From the NCBI GenBank assembly GCA_973895155.1, contig OZ316896.1, positions 6,324,001 through 6,388,000 of the forward strand: DNA of 64,000 nucleotides, read 5' to 3'. The notes under the pieces were generated by a model. That model was not told the DNA's origin. It did no database searches and was given only the letters and a program-made list of their open reading frames with translations. This DNA is from Marsupella aquatica (Eukaryota; Marchantiophyta). Positions 9,732-22,128 of the stretch are shown piece by piece. Position 1 is the stretch's first letter. Every line of letters starts with the position of its first letter. The position numbers and the translations under genes are program-made.

Positions 9732-10034
9732 TGTTAGGAATTGACTCGAGTTCCCGACTTAGTTAGTTGGCCTTACTAAGGTTAGTTTACCCTGGATTAC
9801 ATTAGGATAAGATCCACTTAGTTTAGGCCCACACATCTTGGCCCCCTTGGGGGGTATAGGTTGGAGGGAGAGCATTCTCTCCTCATTCTTCACATGTACT
9901 CTCATTTGCTACGGAGCCCCCGACAGAGCCTTAAGGAGTTTCTCCACTCTGGGTGTCTTGTCGGTGTAGCGTCTGATTGAGTCTCTCTCATGTTTCCACA
10001 TTGATGTCTAGTCTAGAGCCGACGGTTTCTTACA
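9732..10034 (+). mobile_element. 3' LTR of the copia element
   Basis: Begins TGTTAGGAATTGAC directly after the polypurine tract and ends CGGTTTCTTACA, so it has TG...CA termini and is about 303 bp. The matching 5' LTR is not in the window. Confidence 0.7.
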
Positions 10035-11405
10035 TATCCAACTCAGCTTGCACACATGTTACCATGCATCTTGTGAACATGGACCTTCCCCAAACAAAGA
10101 TGCATGCAAATGTACCCCAAGAATAGGATCTAAAATATTTTCATGCTCTGGTCTCAAAAATCTACTAGCAACCATGACCATTGGCACCATGTCGCTCATC
10201 ATAAAGACTCACAAGGAAGCCCTATCTATTCCCACGTACTTAATAAGGTCCTTCAAATCTGTACCTAGGATCAAGCATTATACACACCATATTATGTGCA
10301 ACATCATGCTTTGGCAAAACAAAAGAAAGGATGGAGGAGTGCCAAAGCTTCATTTGCCATCCATGAATGAAGCATCTCTAGCACAGAGTCAAACTCTCCA
10401 AAAATAGTGCTTGGGAAAAACGATGTTATCCTTTCAATATCAACCGTCAAATCTATGCTCAATCCCATGGCTGCATGCAAAGCATCCAACAACTGCCAAT
10501 ACCCACATGAGTTTGATTCAAGATGCACTGAGTCACAATAGGGCTCCAAACTGGAAGTGCACTTTTGTACGGTTCCAAGCTAGCCCAAGGAGGGAGGCGC
10601 CTCCCCTCCACCCTCCTCAAACCCTTACACCTATGTGGTATGAGTTTTTGTCTTTTTGTGATAGTGACAGAGGGAGAGGCGCCTCCCGTACGTACTCCTT
10701 CCCCAAACCTTTACATGTACTCTAAGTACTTCTTCATAAATCAATACTTGGCCTATATCTCCCTCTATACAATCATGGCAGGTATAGGTATTGATAAAGG
10801 TTTAGCAAAATCTATACCTGCCAGGCTGGGTATAGAGGCGGATATAGGAAGAGCGGATACCTGCCAGGTAACTAAGGTATTACACAAGATATAGCCAAAT
10901 TCCATATATTTCAGGTAAGATTTTGCAATACCTTACCTTTACCTGGATGCTATACCTTGCCAAGATAGTATTGCCAAAACTTCTTGTCACACTTACAACC
11001 CAGGCCTTAATTCCGGGTTAACGTTATTTACGTGTTTATGTCCACCAGTAGGGGTGAGGTACTGGCAAGGAGGGGTGTAGTGGGATTTTTACTCATACCA
11101 GCCTAAGTCCGTATGTATAAAGATATCATACTTAGGTGTGTTTGGATTCCACTGCTAGAATGCACCCACAATTAGTTACTCTGACTAACTCCTGTCTTTG
11201 GAGCATAAGTAGAGTGACCTAGAATTATTTGTAACTCTGTATATGATTACTCTATCATGTATGGCTACAACTTAGTTCTAGTTAACCTTGGTACATAAGG
11301 AAGACCTGGTTTTAGGTTTTATTTCTAGAACTTCCCGCTAAGTATTCATATGGTTAGCAGATGTTACAATCATACCCCAAGACCAGAGTCAATGCCTGGG
11401 GAGTT
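10035..11405. other. Gene-free stretch with small inverted repeats
   Basis: No coding region that I can support. It contains two GAGGCGCCTC palindromes (10589-10598 and about 10677-10686), a 12-bp perfect inverted repeat with arms TGGCAGGTATAG and CTATACCTGCCA (10776-10787, 10812-10823), and, on the minus strand at about 11133-11160, a copy of the segment encoding F-x-x-W-N-P-N-x-P seen elsewhere. Confidence 0.5.
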
Positions 11406-11748
11406 TGTTAGGGTTAACTCTAGTCTTGGGTTAGTTTCTTGATACTTCAGCTGAATCGCTTTTAGGGTGTTAATGGCGATTAGCCGCAGCTCTTGCATCT
11501 AGCATATAGAGGGGCTAGGAAGAGCTCTTCTTGGAGACTCATGCTCATTGTTGAGGGAGCTAACTAGGTTGTGGGAGGAGAGCTTGTACTAGGACGCTTT
11601 GTGTCGCCATGGTGGCCAAAGCTTAGTAAAGTTTTTTTGTGTTTCCATGGACATAGCCTTGACAAAGGTGAACCACGTATCTCTTGGTGTCGGTGTGTGT
11701 ATGCTTGTTGGTTATGCTCGTGTTTGTTTTGTGAGGGTTTTCCCAACA
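11406..11748 (+). mobile_element. Probable copia-type LTR
   Basis: Starts TGTTAGGGTTAACTC after a purine-rich GGGGAGTT and ends TTTTCCCAACA, giving TG...CA termini and about 343 bp, like the copia LTR at 9732 in its first bases. No partner LTR and no clear target duplication were found, so whether it is a 3' LTR or a solo LTR is open. Confidence 0.45.
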
Positions 11749-14180
11749 CCTATCCTTCAAGTGACTTTTTGATAATGAACCCGAGTTCCTCCTCACAAGC
11801 AAACACTTGCTTATGTATATCGTGTGCAACATGGCTAACCTAACCAAGTATGCAACTATGGTTAGCCTACTATGGCAGCTACAATTGTAACTCTAGACCT
11901 AAGAGTAAAATTAATGCATAACAAAGCATATACTTATATGGCTTCTATATGACCCACATGATGATCAAAGGTTGGTATGAATGACTCTCTGAGTAGTCAC
12001 TCACGTGTCTCATCAAAACATTCACACAAATTTAGTTGATTATGTGTAAGTAACATGGCACCCATCGACCGAGAGTCACATATTTTCCAAAGTTTTTATG
12101 AAATCACTTATTGTAGGGTGTCAAAATAGGGTACATCTTCTTCTAATATGACTGTGCATGTCCCAATGCTCACAGAAAACTTGAGTTTCCCAAGAGAATT
12201 CCATGTGTGGAAAAGAAAATGTGAGGCATTCAGTGCCATTGAGAACATTCAAGGCAACTTTATAAAATTGAGTAATTTTGCATAGATTGCAATTTGTGAC
12301 AAATTTGTGTGAACTATCAAGACCAGATACTACATGTGGGTGTGTTTGTTAAGAGGAACAGATACAAAATTTAACAATGACTAGGGGCTAATTGAATCAG
12401 AGACGGTCAACGTCATGGATAATATCCATCATTTTCCAAAAGTGTTTGTTTAGGCCAGCTTGAGAGATATAGCCTCTTTTGATCAAAAACAATATACCAT
12501 TGTCGTTTAGGTCAATGTCGAGCATTTTTATTTTAAACAATTTTCTTTGGAGTATGTTTATTAGTGACTCATGGGTGGCTACTCATGCCATCAAGCATAG
12601 CAAAGTTTGCAAGGAACGTCTAACCAATCAACAATTCTAGCGAGGTGCTGTGGCAAGAGCTTACAATTATCTCGGGCTGGACCCACTCTTGACGCTGGCA
12701 ACACCATGTTGTCGTCTGAGTCAGGAGGCTGGGAGTCAAGAATTACAACTTCACAAGGCTACTGTCTTCCCTCGAACACAACGCCTGGGCGCCGTGTTTG
12801 AATATGGTCAAAACAGGGACTTTAGGCAAAAAAGACATTTTCACTCAAACACAATGCCATAATATTAACACAGCGCCCGGGCGTTGTGTTCGAAATTGAC
12901 TTTGTGTTCGAAAATGTGCACATTCAAGTGACTATAGGAGAAAGGTAACCGGGTTGCAACTACTATCCCTTACTTTAAAATCGTCCAACACATCCGCTCT
13001 TTCAACTTATGAAATCCATCGTCCTTTGAGAAATGTAAGCTAATTTCAAAATCCTTCATTCGCGGAGAAGTGTGCGCTGTTTCCAAAATGTTAAGCAGCA
13101 ATCCGGAAGTATTGATATATTCTTCTACTATGTGAACTTTTGACAGACTTTCACATCAACCTCTGACTGATGCCACTACATCTTGTCAAAGAAATCCATA
13201 GTGCCAACGTGCATAATTAGGTCTGACTACTCACTTTCTCTATTTTCAATTTTCCATTGCCTTCAAGATCAAGGCACTCAAATAGAAACAAAGAGTCTCA
13301 CGAACATTCCACACTGCATGAAGAAAGATTAAATAATTATAGAAATAAGCAAATTGGCCACAATAAACCGAACAACTGTGAAAAGTGGACGAATATGTTT
13401 TACTAAGTGATAGTAGCACACTTGGTATGGATGGTTTGTCAGGTTTTTTCTCTATTGCAAATTTGATTTCTCCCCTTGTGTAATTTCAATGGTTCAATTA
13501 TTTAGCTACACATCCTTTGAATGAGCAAATATTGTTGGGAAGTAAAAAAACCAAAACTTGAACACACTCCTCTCTAATACACATAACTTTTATGCATATC
13601 ATTCCTACTTACACTTTACATGCATCTCACAATGCCAAAATTCAAGCACATTACCTTAAATTTGAACACAACGCCACATTTCAAACACAGCGCCACAAGT
13701 CCAAAAAATGAAAACATTGGTCAACTTCAAACTCGAACACAGCGCCCTGGGCGCTATATTCGAATAGAGCGCCCCTTGGCTCACTATTTGAATATAGCAC
13801 CCGGGCCTTGTGTTCGGGAGAAGACGGTAGTAGCGGGGCCAATTTGGATACTTGAAAACCTACTGTACTTGTTCAGCTCAGAAATGTCTGTGCTGATCTC
13901 CATGTTTGGTATGGCTACTACCGCCCCTGTCAATTTTCTATGGAGCTCCAAAATTGAGGAAATCACAATTTGAAATCTCTGTGCAATCATTCAAAGCATT
14001 CATGAAGCTTCCAATACTTTACGGGCGTGTTCAAAAATTTGGAGGGGGAAGAGGTCCCGATTTTGGAGTTGTCTACCTCGGGTTAACTGCAGTTAGCCGG
14101 AAACCCAGCCATTTGCAAACAGCGCACCGCTACCCCACTCATATTTGACTACCCGAGAAGATAACAGCCTGGTTATACCC
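11749..14180. other. Gene-free, repeat-bearing stretch upstream of the BRAP2 gene
   Basis: Many stops in all frames. A loosely open plus-strand stretch near 12380-12760 may be an old pseudogene but I cannot name it. Between 12772 and 13815 there are repeated palindromes built on TCGAACACAGCGCC (listed separately). Confidence 0.5.
12772..13815. repeat. Dispersed GCGCC/GGGCGC palindrome family
   Basis: Imperfect palindromes of 27-31 bp: 12772-12801, 12867-12893, 13733-13763, and a degenerate one at about 13788-13815. Each has arms like TCGAACACAGCGCC and GGCGCTGTGTTCGA. Half-sites (GAACACAACGCC, AAACACAGCGCC) occur around 13665-13695. Confidence 0.7.
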
Positions 14181-14531
14181 TGTTTAGGTGCGCCCGAGTG
14201 CATCGCGGACTGCCCGCAAGGCCGAAAAGAAATCTATATTTGACACGCTTTGTCCTTCTCAGCCCCGTGCGGGAACAACTTCCCGAACGGCGAGTTGGGA
14301 CTTCCTTCGAAAGTTCGACTGCCACCACCCTCTTCCCGTTGAAGTGCAGTACCAGCCCCTTCCTCGAGAGGAGAGTAAAAGTCTGGCAATTGGGACTCCT
14401 TTGGATAACATAGCGAGAAGATCCTTTCAGGATTCAACCCCCTGATTGGGAGATTGCGGCAAACGCGACGTACCTTGATCGAGATCAACAACCTGGATAT
14501 ATTTTCCTTCGCAGAGAGGAACGAAGTAGTG
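14181..14531 (+). other. Probable promoter / 5' UTR of the BRAP2-type gene
   Basis: GC-richer, with few repeats, directly upstream of the ATG at 14532. No clear TATA box. The boundary with the repeat region is my estimate. Confidence 0.35.
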
Positions 14532-17500
14532 ATGTTCTGTTTGAAAGTGCATATGCCAGATCAGTTCACGGAAGTAGAATTGATGCCTCGGTCCATACGC
14601 CCAGACACGATCACCGATGGAGCAGCGGAAGGTCGAGAGGCGAAGCAACCCAGGGATGTCGGGGACACTAAAACCGTGTGTTTTTCTTCAGGAAATCCTA
14701 GGGTGGAGTCTACGCGAGGGGTTGTGCACCTGTTCCGGAATACATCCGCAGACCCAGGCTCCGCAGACGAACTGCCGGTAAATTCAAATGCTTATTTTGC
14801 AGGATTGGGTGGCATGTTGGCTCCGCGAAGAGTGTCTTTTAATGGGATTGTGAAGTCAGCTTCATTCGTGCCATTCCTGAACAACGAGATGGCAAATCTA
14901 GTTATAGCTTCGCCTACTTGGGCATCACTTTCCCTTCCTGAAGCTTTATTGATTTCTTGTCTTATGCTCCCTCTTCAATTCTCCATATATACCTGTGTGC
15001 CCTTTCTCTCCTCCGCTCCACGACGGAATATGTGGTCTCTGTAAATCATTTGTACTCTCCACCGTCAAGTCATCTACTGCTCTCCAGACTCTTGGGTGAT
15101 TGCCAGTTTAGATGGTGCAGAATGACACTCGATCACATCGGCCTTGTAAGCGGCACGGAGAACCACGTTCTATTTTGGTGTAGTTTCCATGAGTGGTTTT
15201 CACCTGTTGTCGATTGCAATTCAATGTTCGCCTCAGTCATTATCGCACTTTGGTCAGAATTCGGGTTTGTTTATATCATTAGTCCTGCAGTGAAGATCAG
15301 GGATCTTGTGTGGCAATCTACCGTTTTGGCTGCTTAACCTGCTTTAATAGTATCAACCGTTCGTAAACAGTGTTTATTGTCGGTCTCATGTCTCAATTGA
15401 GTCTTTGTGCGTTTCAAATTGATTAATTCTTGCGTTCTAGACCTAAGTTTTCCGATAGATTCATTCGCTTCCTTCATTTCATTGGTTTTATCCGTCCAAG
15501 GAAATATTTCAGAATTGGTATTATTAATAATGCTCCCATAGCATCTAAGGTTGTCCAGCAGAAGCCAGACGGAATTACACAGGCAACAAAGTATTAATGT
15601 ACTGGAAAAATGTACTAGAAAAATTGTAATAGTATGATTAAACAGATTTAAATGTTTATTGAGAATCCATTGAGTTGAGAAAATTAACCCGGGCATTGCT
15701 GATGAGTGTAAAGTATGGTCAATTAGTGGCGTCATAGAAAGATTGATCATGACCTTGTTTCATCATGTTTTAACGTGAGCTCCAGATTGGGGTGTATGGT
15801 AGTGCTATGAATGTAAACAGCTGCATGGTCTGTTATTTTGTCCCAAGACACTCCCTGTTAACGAGGAGAGAATACGGTGACAGTTCTCGGTAAGTTTATG
15901 TGATAGTTTGGCTTTTTCATATTGTTTTTGAACAAAAAAGGCTATATCTCGCAGGCTGGCCGCAGTGAACACTTGTGCGTACTTGCGGTACCAAATCATT
16001 TGACGGGTGCAGATTTTTGCCAGTTTACGGGCTCGTTTCTTCATGACATTGAAGAGATGCGGATTGTCAGGTGTGTAACAGTCGGTCAAGTTTCATCTCT
16101 ATTGAAAGCTAGAGGGAGAGGAATCCAGTACTAGTCGGGAATTTTTTTTTAAGTGCTTTGCTGGATCTCGCTGTTTCTGTCCTCAGGAATGACGGTGCAA
16201 TGGATCGCTACAGTGTCCTCATGAAGTTTGATAAACAGAGTTCTGCTGATGAGTTTTATCGACATTATAATGGGAAGCCGTTCTCATCATTTGAGGTTAG
16301 CTTTTAGTGATGATTTGTAAACGAAAGGTTGATACCATTAGCATTAACAGCAAAATTATTTTCTAGCCGTATTCCTTATGCAGTCGTTGCAGTACAGAAC
16401 AGGGGAGCAGTGGTCTGGAGTGAATTGGCCCAGTTAAGGACTGCTTGTTGTAACTTTCACCACTTGCTAAGATTGCTGTCTGGCTGAAGGAAAGGATTGG
16501 ATGTTCTGTCCGTGACCTCTCACTGATCTTTATACGTTTGAAACATACATGAATATCCTTCTCCTGATGCTGGGCTGATTCGTTTATCTTCCTCTCTCCT
16601 TTTGGATTGCAGGCAGAGGTGTGTCATGTATTGTTTACTGCGGATGTTCAGTATACCGATTCTGGAGAAGAAGCATCATTGCCCCCTGCAGGGTTAACTG
16701 AACTTCCAACCTGTCCAGTTTGTCTAGGTGGGTTGTCTGAGAGTGACGTCACTTTGCGTGGTGTTGATGTTCATTTCAATGATTTAGGTCAGGAAGCATT
16801 ACTTCCCTCTCAAGGATTGACAGAAAATATTGCAATGCCTCAGATATTTTGATAGGATGAAACCTTGCCTTTAAGCTCTTCTATTACTGATTTGACTTTC
16901 ATTTGTGTCAATTGTTGATTTGATGCAGAAAGACTTGACCAGAACATCAGTGGAATTTTGACGACTGTGTGCAACCACTCTTTTCATAGTTCTTGCATAT
17001 CCAAATGGACGGACTCATCTTGTCCTGTAATGTTTACTCCCTCTTGAAGTTAATGTCGTTTCTTTTTGTGTGTGTGTTTTCTTTTTGGGCCGGAGTAGGT
17101 TGGGGAGGTTCTTAATGCTGATAAAACGAGCCCGATTTCTTAATTGCAAAATTTAGTTGATCACTCGAGGACTTTCCTTGTTGGGTTAGGCGGACCCATG
17201 AATTCAGTTCTTCCTTCATTCGTCAGAATTGTCGGTCAGAGGTATATCTTTTATAGTTAGGTCTGAGCATTGTTGATGGAAGTTATTTGCTTCAGGATCC
17301 GTGGTAAATGGCTAGTTATCATTTGCGACTTTGCAGGTGTGTCGATACTGTCAGCAACAATCAGAGAAATCTACTTGCTCAATCTGTGATTCTCCCGAGA
17401 ATTTGTGGATCTGTGTGATCTGTGGCTTTGTTGGTTGTGGAAGGTCAGAGTTGTAATTCGAGTTGTCTGCTATCTGTTCATTTTACAACGTAATGTGTTT

Positions 17501-19702
17501 TATTAGAATCTACAGTCAATACAAACCCGTTCCAGGCATGTACGAGGTGGGATCGGAGCAATGTGTACGAGATTTCTACTTTGCAAGAAAGAGTAAGGTA
17601 CCAATGGTGTTGACTTGCAGGACCTATCAGTAGACTATCATGTGGTACTGCTACTCTCAAATTTTGACTGGACAGTTTTCTGGGTAAACAGGTATCAAGA
17701 AGGTCATGCAATCAATCATTGGAAAGAGACGCAACATTGTTACTCACTTGAGCTCGAGACCCAATGTGTGTGGGACTATGTTGGAGACAACTACGTACAT
17801 CGCTTGATACAGTCAAAGACTGATGGAAAGCTAGTTGAGCTCCCAGCACCTTGTAGAGATAGCAGTGAAGACTGTAGTAGCTGTGAGGCTTACAGTCGAA
17901 GTGCTGAAGTGGACGAGGCACTCTATGATAGTAAACTAGAAGCAGTAAGTCAACTCTCAATCAATTACCTTGGGTTGCAATACTTGCCGAATACGCGCAT
18001 GATAAGTCTGCATATCCTGACTGGTATTACGAGTGGAGACAAAATGAGAATGAAAGCTCCTCCCTGCGGGAGCACAAAAGAGAATTGTGCTGGTTTACGG
18101 ATATTAGACTTCTGGTTTTGTGCTGAGTCTGTTGTATACGGCACAAGTAATTCATCACTAGTCTGACCTCTCAATCATATACAGATAGCAACGGAGTATG
18201 ATCATCTTTTGACGACACAGCTCGAGAGCCAAAGACAGGTCACTTTTTTCTCGTCATCAATGCCTGGTCTTGCCGTTTGTGATTGCATGAGTTTTGGAAG
18301 CATAGGTGACCTGGTCTTGAAATATTTTGTTTGTCTCCGTGGCAAGATTGACTTTGCTGACGTTTACTAATGTTGTAGCTTGTGTTTTCAGTATTATGAG
18401 GGTTTGCTTATAGATGCAGAAAAGCGAAGAGATGCTGCTATTTCCGTGGCTGTTGAGAAGGCAATGAGTTCAAAGCTACGAACCCAACAGGATATGAAGA
18501 AGTTGCAGGAGGACAACTTGTTCTTGCAACAGGTCGGTACACAATTTGTGCGTTTAGCTTAATCTATTAGTCCGGAGAGATTTCTGGTTGCGATTCATTT
18601 TCCATTTCTCAGTAGTGCCAATATCCATACAATTTCAATTATGTGCATAGACAGGCTTCTATCGTCAGACATATCCTAATGCAAGCGATTAACTCAAAGG
18701 GGTTTCTGAAAAATCACCCTAGTGTGAAACGTGTGGAACTGAATCTGGGTGGAGGGTTGACAGTTTACCTGTATCTCTTTATTGTCGATTTAGGTTTTAC
18801 TTAAATGAACAATGTCTTGGCAGGTGAATCAATCTTTAGTTGATAATCAGCAAAGATGGCAGCATAAATTGAATGAACAGGAAGAACGGTAAGTACATGC
18901 TTTGGATTGAATTCTGTATGTGTCAATTGTTGACCATGGAAGTAGGGTGAAAAGTTGGCTTTTCATGTAGTTGAACCGTAGCGAGTGATCATGCACCGGT
19001 CGTCCACCGATTTTATTCGTTTTTATTATAGCTTGATCTCTTGAGTTCTAGCTGTAATTATTAAGCCCTTCAGAAAGAAGCTTCCTCGGGTTCAAAGGGC
19101 AGGAGCCTTTGGGTGCAGCTGAACTAGCTCTGCAATATCTGTCAATGGGATGTGATAACGACTCACTATCTTTGCAGGGCAAAAGTGGCTTTGAAGCAAC
19201 GAGATGAGCGAATTGCAGATCTTGAGGAACAGGTTCTCAACTAGTTCACTTTTGTTATTTGTTATCTGTTTCACCGTTAAATTGCTTGTCGGCCTCACAA
19301 CTAAGCTTAACTTCTAGTATGGAAAATTGTCCTGCAAGACTTGTGCGTGTTCCCACAACCTCTTTGAAGCTACTTCTACAAGAATTGCACCGAATGAAAG
19401 CTTTCTTTCTTGCTTACCCTAGCTACAAGAGTTTTATGAAATAGCAAGCTTTCTACCCCAGATAAGATCAAAGTTTACTATAGGGGGCACGGTAAATGAC
19501 GTTTTGCGTCTGTCACAATATGATATCTTAAATCTAACTTCGATAAATTCAGGTCAGGGACTTCATGGTGTACATTGAGGCTCAGAAGACTCTGGAGGCA
19601 AGTGAAGATGCAGCTGAACTTCGGGATGGCACTATTCTACCATTACCTGCAACTGCTAATCGGAGTGCAAGGTTTGCCAAAGTTGGACGAAAAAAACGAT
19701 AG
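14532..19702 (+). CDS. BRAP2 / BRIZ-type RING E3 ubiquitin ligase (12 exons, 502 aa)
   Basis: Exons: 14532-14777, 15955-16070, 16187-16295, 16613-16727, 16929-17026, 17337-17443, 17692-17944, 18185-18238, 18392-18532, 18824-18888, 19178-19232, 19553-19702. All introns are GT-AG and the phases sum to an uninterrupted 1509 nt. Domains: BRAP2 RRM-like (about 83-157, [13 protein letters not shown]...MRIVRNDG), C3H2C3 RING (C191, C194, C210, H212, H215, C218, C227, C230), ZnF-UBP (C233 to about H279, with CGFVGCGR and GHAINHW), then a coiled coil (about 349-455) and a basic tail VGRKKR. The start at 14532 gives MFCLKVH, matching the family's usual N-terminus. In Arabidopsis BRIZ1 and BRIZ2 form a heteromeric E3 needed for germination; the same role here is inference. 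The gene looks intact, and no retroelement lies in its introns. Confidence 0.95.
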
Positions 19703-20640
19703 AAAAGAGGATAGTGTACAAGCCATCTGTAAAGGCTAGTATTGAAGTGAATCTGTATATAGCGCAATGGTGTAACGTACCTTTTAAAAAAAATCCATGT
19801 ACTTTTAAAGTGCTGTTTCAACCCATTCTGAGATATTTAAGGTTGGTAAGACTGAAAGAGTGTGTTGTGACAGTGGCGTTCTAATAATATAATCAGCTGA
19901 AGCACTGGAAACCCTGGGATACCGACCTATCATCCTGAGTTATCTCGGTTTTGTAGTAGCCTACTTTGTAGTAGTTTCTTTATCCCACGTCTATAACAGA
20001 AAGTGGAATACTGTCAGCTAGCTGGGGATTATGAATTCGTTTATCCTTCATTTCTTTAAGTTGTTTCCGTGCGATTGCCAAAGGTTTAGAGCCTCCTCGG
20101 TGAGCATCCGCTGCTTGTGTCCTTTGCCTTGTCTGTTGGGGCGACTGCCTGATCATTGATCGCACTGGCGTTCTGTGGACGATGATGGTTAGCTTTCATA
20201 CGACCGAATCTTTTCACGGTTCTATTACCTTGATACGCTAAAACAAACAACATGATGAAATCGAACTAACATCCAAGATCGTGCTAGCAATTGCCTTAGG
20301 GAAACCAAGTGGTCTCCGATAGGAAAACTTCCGCTGCCCTCGTTTTTTGTCCCGGTTGGAATTTCCTGGTTGCCGCCCCTGCGCATACGACTGCTTACAC
20401 ACCCGTGTAACCGCCCCACCAGGGCCTGTGCATTTCCGGCCTCGATACCTTTTTCCCCCTGTATTTTCTTGTTAAGGGGTTATAAACCTTCTCTAGCCCA
20501 TTTTTATCATTTTTCCTGATTTTCTTTCGTTGGCCTTAGATTCTTGGATGTGCTGCTCACCATTTTAACCTGCCAACAGGGGGAGAGCTAGGCTTGTGGG
20601 TTATGGGGTGGTAATTAGTTTCAAGTTTTTTGAATAGTTG
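19703..20640. other. 3' flank of the BRAP2-type gene
   Basis: Probable 3' UTR just after the stop, then sequence with no supported gene. Short ORFs on both strands lack any recognisable motif. Confidence 0.4.
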
Positions 20641-22128
20641 AGAAAAAAGTCAATTTTGTTGGGTTTCTCACATAAGTGGTTCGAAGGAGAATTTTGTTGT
20701 CAATGAAGAGGACATTGACCTTGAAACACGAGTGTCACCGGAATAGTTAGTGGAGGAGAGCAAGTGTTCTCATCAGAGTGATTTGAGGTGAAAGAGGAGC
20801 GCTCACCCATGCAGCCAGAGGTGAAAGAAGTAGCCTCAAAGCTATTGGTACTGACAAAGAAAAAGATGGTAACAATCAACCTTGGGAGAAGCAAATTTGA
20901 GGTTGTAAAGTATGACGGTCGTACGGATTACTTGTAGCAAAGTGACAGATGAAAGAGATACTCTCTGATATTGAGCTTGGTACAATGGTAAAAAAATCAG
21001 CCAGGAGATTAATGACTAGTAGTACATGCAAGAGCAGACTCTGAACACCATTATGCTTTGTTTATAGTCAAATGTCATCAAGCAGATGGCGGACCATGTT
21101 CATTGTGCATCATTGTTTACGTCATTGCAGTAGAAGTACTAAAAAAAAACTATCAAATTGGCCTACATGTCCATAGAAGCCATGAGCTTCACGATAAAAG
21201 ATAGTGACGTAAAAATTTAGAATCACATCAATGGTTTTAATGATTTGGTCAACTTGAAAATTTTGGGGATGAGCAATAGGCTCCTTGCTTGATTAGCACT
21301 CTGCCTTGAATTCTTTGTATAAATCACTGTTATCGGCATGATAGGAAGACCATCACTTACAATGAGGTAAAAAATAATATATTGACTGATGACTTGCAGC
21401 AAAAGTTGACCATTATCTTTCGGTCATCTTTGTCATTTGGTGTGGCCTTGGATGTAAACTGTGAAAGATCACAATAGCGCACAAATGATAGGGACTGAAG
21501 TTAGTAAATCTAGGACAAGATATGCTTCTAGTTCCAAGTTCCAAGTGAGAAAGTTGGTGGTCTGTTGGAAGTGTGGCAAGGCTTGTCACGTGAAGAGAGA
21601 TTATAAGGATAAGCAATTGGAGTCTTGTCAACCAATGTGACTAAGACTAATGGTGAAACTGATTTACTCAATGATGAGTATGTTTTGCGCAGCCAAGAGT
21701 ATAACATGTGCATTTAATCCAGACGAACCTAAATTTTTGAATGTGCTTGTTATTTTCACATTTGCTACATTTGCAATTTTTATAATTCTTGTTATGTATC
21801 AAGCAATTCAATTTGATGGGAAATGATCACCACTGTCAAATTGTGGGTAGTGGATGGTGCTATGTGCACAGCTTCTGGAGTTAAGTACAAACCTGGCATG
21901 TGTAAGAATTTAATTTCACTCCTTGTGTTGGATGTTGATCAAAAGCAAGCTTGAGAGGTACTGAAATTCTGTGATTCTTTTCTATGAAATGGACCTACTC
22001 CTTGTCTATATTTCAAGTTAGAATGTTCCACAATGGCCAAAATATGACGTGGAATGGCTAAGATCACGGCTAGGATTGTTTGGAAAAAATTGAAAGGTCT
22101 TGCATATCAAATCTCTTGGAAGTGTCCA
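20641..22128 (+). pseudogene. Decayed Ty1/copia gag and protease region
   Basis: Plus strand, broken by many stops. VCWKCGKACHVKRDY (about 21555-21599) is a retroviral zinc knuckle of the C-x2-C-x4-H-x4-C type in which the last Cys has become Tyr. Further on, near 21849-21945, VDGAMCTASGVKYKPGM and KNLISLLVLD resemble the stretch between protease and pre-integrase of copia elements. Sequence continues to the chromovirus target site at 22124-22128, so the chromovirus inserted into or next to this older element. Confidence 0.65.

Noticed and set aside
14454-15044. Single 196-codon ORF at the BRAP2 start
   Set aside because: Only 14532-14777 matches the family; the rest reads into intron 1 after a GTAAAT donor.
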